Under the pieces are notes generated by a model. That model was not told the DNA's origin. It was given only the letters and a program-made list of their open reading frames with translations, and did not search any database. From an uncultured Caulobacterales bacterium (GTDB taxonomy: Bacteria > Pseudomonadota > Alphaproteobacteria > Caulobacterales > Caulobacteraceae): a stretch of DNA of 50,266 nt. The stretch is from NCBI GenBank assembly GCA_903858685.1, contig CAIOJR010000039.1, positions 1 to 50,266 on the forward strand. The letters run 5' to 3'. The translations under genes were made by a program, and so were the position numbers. Shown here one piece after another: positions 45,094 through 50,266 of this stretch. How positions within the stretch are numbered: position 1 is the first letter of the stretch; every line of letters begins with the position of its first letter.

Positions 45094-47154
45094 GTGAGCG
45101 TCGAGCCTACACTTCTGATCACCGTCTTTGGACCTCTGGTCGGCGCCATGCTGGCTGGACTGTTTGGTCGTCGTCTGGGCGACCGCCTGTCCATGGGCAT
45201 CACCACGGGCCTGTTGTTCCTGAGCTGCGCGCTCGCCTGGAGCACTTTCTGCACCTTCTGGGGCGGCCATGGGCATCCCCAGACCTTCGAGGTGCTGCCC
45301 TTCATCAATATCGGCGACTTCAAGTCCGCCTGGTCGGTCCGACTGGACACCCTGTCGGCGGTGATGTTGATCGTGGTGACGACGGTGTCGGCGCTGGTTC
45401 ATCTCTATAGCTGGGGCTATATGGCGGACGATCCGTCAAAGCCGCGCTTCTTCGCCTATCTGTCCCTGTTCACCTTCGCCATGTTGATGCTGGTGACGGC
45501 GGCGGACTTCATGCAGCTCTTCTTCGGATGGGAAGGCGTGGGCCTGGCCAGCTATCTCCTGATCGGCTTCTGGTTCAAGAAGGACACCGCCTCCGCCGCC
45601 GCCATCAAGGCCTTCGTCGTGAATCGGGTGGGCGATTTCGGCTTCGCGCTCGGCATCATGACCATCTACTGGATGTTCCACACCATCCGCTTCAGCGAAC
45701 TTTTCCCGCTGATCGCGTCCAGGGCGGGGACCAACTGGACCTTCCTGGGCCAGAGCTGGAGTGCGCTCGATCTGGCGGGTTTCCTGTTGTTTATCGGCGC
45801 CATGGGCAAGTCGGCCCAGTTCTTCCTTCACACCTGGCTGCCGGACGCCATGGAAGGCCCGACCCCAGTTTCAGCCTTGATCCACGCCGCGACCATGGTG
45901 ACGGCGGGGGTCTATATGGTCTGTCTTCTGTCGCCGCTATATGAGCATGCGCCCGTGGCGCGTGCGATCATTACGGTGATCGGCGCGGTGACCGCCCTGT
46001 TCGCGGCCACGGTCGGTCTGGCGCAAAACGACATCAAGAGGGTCATCGCCTATTCGACCTGTTCGCAGCTGGGCTACATGTTCTTTGCCGCCGGCGTCGG
46101 CGCCTATCAGGCGGCCATGTTCCACCTGTTCACCCACGCCTTCTTCAAGGCGCTGCTGTTCCTGGGCGCCGGTTCGGTGATCCACGGCATGCACCACGAG
46201 CAGGACATGCGAAAGATGGGCGCCATCTGGAAGGCTCTGCCGATCACCTATGCGGTCATGATGATCGGGACCATCGCCATTACCGGTCTGGGCATTCCCG
46301 GTGTGGAATGGGGTTTTGCCGGCTTCTTTTCCAAGGACACCATCCTGGGCGCGGCCTATGCCGCCGGCGCCGATCACGCCCCGTTCGGGTATTTCGCCTT
46401 CTGCATCGGCATTTTCGCCGCCGGTCTGACGGCCTATTATTCATGGCGTCTGATCTTCATGACCTTCAATGGAACGGCCAAATGGGGCGAGGCGGCGCAT
46501 CATGACAATCATGCTGTCCATGCCCATGGGGATGATCACGTTCACGATGACCATGCTCACGACGATCACGGCCATCACGGCGCCCATACGCCGCATGAGA
46601 GCCCGATCGTGATGCTGATCCCTCTGTTTGTCCTGTCGCTCGGCGCCATCGCGGCGGGCTTCGTCTTTGCCCCCGCCTTTGTCGGCGCACATCGCGAAGC
46701 CTTCTGGCAGGGCGCGATCTTTGTGGGTCAGCATAACGAGGTGCTGGAGAAGATTGAAAGCCTGCCCAGGTGGGTCAGCCTGGCGCCGCTGGTCATGTCG
46801 GTCGCAGGCTCCTTGATCGCCATCTATTTCTACCTGCTCCACGAGGGGCTGGCGAAGCGGATCGCAGACCGCAAAGGGCCGCTATGGACGTTCCTCTACA
46901 ACAAGTGGTTCTTTGACGAGTTGTACAACGCCACCTTCGTCAAGGGCTCCAAGGCTCTGGGCGATCTCTTCTGGAAGGTCGGCGATCAGAAGATCATTGA
47001 CGGGCTGGGACCGAACGGTATCGCTTGGCTCGCCAGCTTCGCAGGGCGTCAGCTCGGCAAGGCCCAGACCGGCTATGTCTATCACTATGCGTTCGTGATG
47101 CTGCTGGGCGTGGCCGGACTTCTGTCCTACGCGCTCTGGGCCTGGGCTCACTGA
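45094..47154 (+). CDS. nuoL: NADH-quinone oxidoreductase subunit L with histidine-rich loop
   Basis: 686 residues, distal antiporter-like proton-pumping subunit. The conserved lysine/glutamate helices are visible ([18 protein letters not shown] and [20 protein letters not shown], with [18 protein letters not shown]). The long lateral helix and final transmembrane helix lie at the C-terminus. Residues 469-501, between two membrane segments, form a loop of 33 residues with 14 histidines and seven aspartates that could bind metal. The GTG at 45094 follows the nuoK stop closely. Confidence 0.98.
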   Translation: MSVEPTLLITVFGPLVGAMLAGLFGRRLGDRLSMGITTGLLFLSCALAWSTFCTFWGGHGHPQTFEVLPFINIGDFKSAWSVRLDTLSAVMLIVVTTVSALVHLYSWGYMADDPSKPRFFAYLSLFTFAMLMLVTAADFMQLFFGWEGVGLASYLLIGFWFKKDTASAAAIKAFVVNRVGDFGFALGIMTIYWMFHTIRFSELFPLIASRAGTNWTFLGQSWSALDLAGFLLFIGAMGKSAQFFLHTWLPDAMEGPTPVSALIHAATMVTAGVYMVCLLSPLYEHAPVARAIITVIGAVTALFAATVGLAQNDIKRVIAYSTCSQLGYMFFAAGVGAYQAAMFHLFTHAFFKALLFLGAGSVIHGMHHEQDMRKMGAIWKALPITYAVMMIGTIAITGLGIPGVEWGFAGFFSKDTILGAAYAAGADHAPFGYFAFCIGIFAAGLTAYYSWRLIFMTFNGTAKWGEAAHHDNHAVHAHGDDHVHDDHAHDDHGHHGAHTPHESPIVMLIPLFVLSLGAIAAGFVFAPAFVGAHREAFWQGAIFVGQHNEVLEKIESLPRWVSLAPLVMSVAGSLIAIYFYLLHEGLAKRIADRKGPLWTFLYNKWFFDELYNATFVKGSKALGDLFWKVGDQKIIDGLGPNGIAWLASFAGRQLGKAQTGYVYHYAFVMLLGVAGLLSYALWAWAH
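46498..46596 (+). other. Histidine/aspartate-rich loop coded within nuoL
   Basis: Codons for residues 469-501 of NuoL contain repeated HxHxDDH-like units (14 His, 7 Asp in 33 residues). The DNA shows CATGACCATG/GATGACCATG-type short repeats, consistent with repeat expansion. Confidence 0.8.
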
Positions 47155-47165
47155 GGGGGATGCAG

Positions 47166-48668
47166 ATGAGCCATATCCTGACGCTAACCACCTTCGCCCC
47201 TCTGGTTGGGGCGCTCGCCATCCTGATCCTGCGCGCCGTCGCTGGCAAAAGCGGGGAGCAGGCCGCAGGCCGCAGCGCCCTGTGGATCGCACTGGGAACC
47301 ACTGTGGCGACCTTCGCCCTGTCGGTGATCATGCTGGCCCAGTTCGACGCCAAATCGGCAGGGTTCCAGTTCGTGGAGGACGCCAGGTGGTTCTCCATGA
47401 TCCATTACGCCATGGGCGTGGACGGCATTTCGGTGCTGTTCGTGGTTCTGACGACCTTCCTGATGCCGATCTGCATCCTGGCCAGCTGGTCTTCGATCCG
47501 TCAGCGGCTGGTGGAGTATCTGATCGCGTTTCTGGTGCTCGAAACGCTGATGATCGGCGTCTTCACCGCAATGGACATCGTGCTGTTCTATGCCTTCTTC
47601 GAGTTCGGCCTGATCCCGATGTTCCTGATCATCGGGGTGTGGGGCGGGAAGAACCGGGTCTATGCGGCCTACAAATTCTTCCTCTACACGCTTCTGGGCT
47701 CTGTCCTGATGCTGGCGGCGATCCTGTCCATGGCCACCATCGCGGGGACGACCTCGATCCCGGCCCTGATGCAGTATCATTTCGCACCGCACCTGCAGAT
47801 TCTGTTCTGGCTGGCCTTCTTCGCCTCCTTTGCGGTGAAGATGCCGATGTGGCCGGTTCATACCTGGTTGCCCGACGCTCACGTCGAGGCGCCCACGGCC
47901 GGTTCAGTAATCCTGGCGGGCGTGCTGCTGAAGATGGGCGGATATGGGTTCCTGCGCTTTTCGCTGCCCATGTTCCCCTATGCCTCGACCTATTTCACGC
48001 CCCTGGTCTTCGCCCTGTCGGCGATTGCGATCGTCTACACCTCTCTGGTCGCCTTCCGTCAGACGGACATGAAGAAGCTGATCGCCTATTCGTCCGTCGC
48101 CCATATGGGCTTTGTGACCATGGGCGTCTTCTCCGGCAATCTGGAGGGGATTCAGGGCGCGGTGTTCCAGATGTTGAGCCATGGCGTCATTTCAGGCGCG
48201 CTCTTCCTCTGTGTCGGGGTGGTCTATGACCGGATGCACACCCGCGAGATCGCCTTCTATGGCGGTCTGGCGGATCGCATGCCCTGGTATGCGGCGACCT
48301 TCCTCCTGTTCACCATGGGCAATGTGGGGCTGCCGGGCATCAGCGGCTTTGTCGGTGAAATCATGACCATGACCGGGGTCTATGGTTCGACCAGCGCCGC
48401 CGGAACGTGGACGGCGCTGGTGTCCGCCTCGGGCGTGATCCTGTCGGCCATGTACGCCCTGACCCTCTATCGCCGCGTCATGTACGGCGCCATCACCAAT
48501 CCAAAGCTGATGACCATCACTGATCTTGATGTTCGGGAAGTGGTCATCTTCACCCCCCTGATCATCGGCGCCCTGGCGCTGGGGATCTATCCGCACATGG
48601 CGCTCAGCTTTACCGAAGCGTCGGTCGCCAATCTGGTGTCGGTCTGGCGCGCCGGCGTCGGCGGCTGA
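47166..48668 (+). CDS. nuoM: NADH-quinone oxidoreductase subunit M
   Basis: 500 residues, antiporter-like proton-pumping subunit. Conserved [20 protein letters not shown] with the pump glutamate, [20 protein letters not shown] with lysine, and [15 protein letters not shown] are present. GAGGGGG six bases upstream supports ATG 47166; the ATG at 47160 falls next to the ribosome site and is less likely. nuoN follows after 14 bases. Confidence 0.97.
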   Translation: MSHILTLTTFAPLVGALAILILRAVAGKSGEQAAGRSALWIALGTTVATFALSVIMLAQFDAKSAGFQFVEDARWFSMIHYAMGVDGISVLFVVLTTFLMPICILASWSSIRQRLVEYLIAFLVLETLMIGVFTAMDIVLFYAFFEFGLIPMFLIIGVWGGKNRVYAAYKFFLYTLLGSVLMLAAILSMATIAGTTSIPALMQYHFAPHLQILFWLAFFASFAVKMPMWPVHTWLPDAHVEAPTAGSVILAGVLLKMGGYGFLRFSLPMFPYASTYFTPLVFALSAIAIVYTSLVAFRQTDMKKLIAYSSVAHMGFVTMGVFSGNLEGIQGAVFQMLSHGVISGALFLCVGVVYDRMHTREIAFYGGLADRMPWYAATFLLFTMGNVGLPGISGFVGEIMTMTGVYGSTSAAGTWTALVSASGVILSAMYALTLYRRVMYGAITNPKLMTITDLDVREVVIFTPLIIGALALGIYPHMALSFTEASVANLVSVWRAGVGG

Positions 48669-48682
48669 GGGAGAGAGACATT

Positions 48683-50122
48683 ATGGGTTTCGATAGCGCG
48701 CACCTGATCGCGCTCCCTGAGCTGGTTCTGGCCCTGGGAGCGATCCTGCTCCTGGTGGTTGGAGCATTCCTTGGCAAGCGCAGCATGGCTGTGGTGTCCG
48801 GCGGCTCTGTGATCGTCCTGCTGTTCGCCGCCATTGCGGCAGGGCTTGGCGCCAAGGGCGTGGCGTTCAACGGCGCCTTTATCGCTGACGACGCGTCCGT
48901 CTTCTCCAAGGTCGCCATCTATATTGCGAGCGCGGTCGCCATCTTCCTGGGCGAGCGTTGGCTGACCCGCATTGGCAACGCCAAGTTCGAATATCCGGTG
49001 CTGGTGGTTCTGGCTGCGCTGGGCATGGGCATGATGGTGTCAGCGGGCGACCTCATCTCCCTTTATATCGGAATAGAGCTTCAGTCCCTGGCTCTCTATG
49101 TCCTGTGCGCCTTCCAGCGGGATGACGCCAAGGCGTCGGAATCAGCGCTGAAGTATTTCGTGCTGGGCGCCCTGTCGTCGGGGCTGTTGCTGTACGGCAG
49201 TTCGCTGATCTACGGTTTTGCCGGTTCGACCCATTTCGCAGACATCGCCGCGGCCGCCAGCCATGGCAGTGTCTCGGCGGGCGTGATCTTTGGTCTGGTG
49301 TTCCTGATCTGTGGTCTGGCGTTCAAGGTGTCCGCCGCGCCATTCCACATGTGGACGCCTGATGTCTATGAAGGCGCGCCGACGCCCGTCGCCGCCTTCC
49401 TGGCGGCGGCCCCGAAACTTGCCGCCATGGTTCTGTTTGCGCGGGTTCTGGCGCAGGGCTTCGCCCACGCCATCCCCGAGTGGAGCCAGGTGGTGACAGC
49501 GGTCGCGCTGATCTCCGTCACGGTCGGCGCTCTGGGCGGTCTGGTGCAGAAGAACATCAAGCGTCTGCTGGCCTATTCCTCGATCGCCAATATAGGCTAT
49601 GCACTTCTGGGTCTGGCCAGCGGATCGCAGCAGGGCATGCAGGCCATGTTGATGTTCATGGTGCTGTACATGATCGATGTGACCGGCTTCTTCGCCTGCC
49701 TCTTGGCCCTGTACCGCAAGGGGGAGCCGATGGAGACCCTTCCGTCTCTGGCCGGATTGGTGCGGGTGCGTCCGGGCATCGCCATTGCTCTGACCATCCT
49801 GTCCCTGTCCGTTCTGGGCCTGCCGCCCCTGTCCGGGTTCTGGGCCAAATTCTATGTGTTCCGCGCTGCCGTTTCCACGCCGGGCATGGGATGGCAGGCG
49901 GTCTACGGACTGGTCTTCAGCGTCGCGGCGGCTTTCTATTATCTGCGCATGATCAAGACCATGTGGTTTGATGAGCCGATTGGCGAGACCGATGTCCCGC
50001 CCGCGGATGCGCGGATCGTGGCCCTGGGCGCCGCAGCCTTCGCCTTCCCGCTGGTGATGATCGGCCTGGCCTTCCTCGATCCGTTGACGGCTGCAGCCGC
50101 CAAGGCTTTTGGACTGGCGTGA
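48683..50122 (+). CDS. nuoN: NADH-quinone oxidoreductase subunit N
   Basis: 479 residues, the third antiporter-like subunit. It shows GIELQSLALYVLCAFQRDD, KVSAAPFHMWTPDVYEGAPT and KRLLAYSSIANIGYAL, carrying the conserved glutamate and lysines of the proton path. GAGGGAGAGAG precedes the ATG. Its stop overlaps the birA start by GTGA, so the biotin ligase is probably cotranscribed with complex I. Confidence 0.98.
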   Translation: MGFDSAHLIALPELVLALGAILLLVVGAFLGKRSMAVVSGGSVIVLLFAAIAAGLGAKGVAFNGAFIADDASVFSKVAIYIASAVAIFLGERWLTRIGNAKFEYPVLVVLAALGMGMMVSAGDLISLYIGIELQSLALYVLCAFQRDDAKASESALKYFVLGALSSGLLLYGSSLIYGFAGSTHFADIAAAASHGSVSAGVIFGLVFLICGLAFKVSAAPFHMWTPDVYEGAPTPVAAFLAAAPKLAAMVLFARVLAQGFAHAIPEWSQVVTAVALISVTVGALGGLVQKNIKRLLAYSSIANIGYALLGLASGSQQGMQAMLMFMVLYMIDVTGFFACLLALYRKGEPMETLPSLAGLVRVRPGIAIALTILSLSVLGLPPLSGFWAKFYVFRAAVSTPGMGWQAVYGLVFSVAAAFYYLRMIKTMWFDEPIGETDVPPADARIVALGAAAFAFPLVMIGLAFLDPLTAAAAKAFGLA

Positions 50123-50266
50123 GTGTGACCGCGTCGCCGGCCCGGGCCGAGTTCACGGGCCCGCCGGTTCCGATCCTGATGCTGGAAACGGTCGATTCGA
50201 CCAATGCGGAAGCGCGCCGCAGGGCCGAATCCGGCGAAGCGGGTCCCCTATGGATCTCGGCCTTGA
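50119..50266 (+). CDS. birA: Biotin--[acetyl-CoA-carboxylase] ligase (5' part only)
   Basis: First 49 codons of a gene that runs off the window. PILMLETVDSTNAEARRRAE is the typical N-terminus of BirA without a DNA-binding domain; the serine-threonine-asparagine triplet contacts biotinyl-AMP. The GTG start overlaps the nuoN stop (GTGA). The nuoN-birA order is common in alphaproteobacteria and is usually followed by a type III pantothenate kinase gene. No regulatory helix-turn-helix precedes the catalytic domain, so it is probably an enzyme only. Confidence 0.9.
   Translation, partial: MSVTASPARAEFTGPPVPILMLETVDSTNAEARRRAESGEAGPLWISAL

Overview
The window comes from a GC-rich alphaproteobacterium, most likely of the Caulobacterales/Maricaulales group. 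The evidence is the order clpX-lon-HU-tRNA-Val at the left, a nuoA-N operon with alphaproteobacterial subunit sizes and order followed directly by birA at the right, both tRNAs with encoded CCA, and dense GTGA/ATGA gene overlaps. No stretch longer than about 280 bases lacks a gene or RNA.

Left housekeeping block (1-5444): the 3' end of clpX, a complete lon protease gene preceded by a sigma-32-like heat-shock promoter, an unrecognised exported protein with outer-membrane-barrel features, the histone-like protein HU, and tRNA-Val(TAC).

Central block (5491-31780): about 26 kb and 26 genes for making and transferring unusual sugars. It contains (i) a heptose-nucleotide-like module: a domain-swapped HldE-like kinase/nucleotidyltransferase, an HddC-like nucleotidyltransferase, a GmhA-like isomerase and a GT9-like transferase; (ii) a CDP-3,6-dideoxyhexose-like module: RfbF, the PMP/[2Fe-2S] dehydrase RfbH and several extended SDRs; (iii) two separate thiamine-diphosphate systems, an orphan E1 alpha/beta pair and an acetolactate-synthase-like enzyme; (iv) a NeuB-like synthase without its usual C-terminal domain; (v) a seven-gene minus-strand operon in which every neighbour overlaps (GT2, ThDP enzyme, SDR, TIM-barrel isomerase, SDR, SDR, methyltransferase); and (vi) three methyltransferases, a PhyH dioxygenase and a zinc dehydrogenase. 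Only three likely glycosyltransferases, and no flippase, polymerase or ABC exporter, are present. The locus therefore looks like a factory for a few highly modified, possibly branched-chain, sugars. My leading hypothesis is two-carbon branching of a keto-sugar by one or both ThDP systems.

Right block (32001-50266): a Tat-exported M24 peptidase, tRNA-Asp(GTC), a DJ-1/PfpI protein, then the whole complex I operon nuoA-B-C-D-x-y-E-z-F-G-H-I-J-K-L-M-N, where x, y and z are small unrecognised membrane proteins, and the start of birA. Complex I oxidises NADH and pumps protons. The three small proteins are candidates for lineage-specific assembly or accessory factors.
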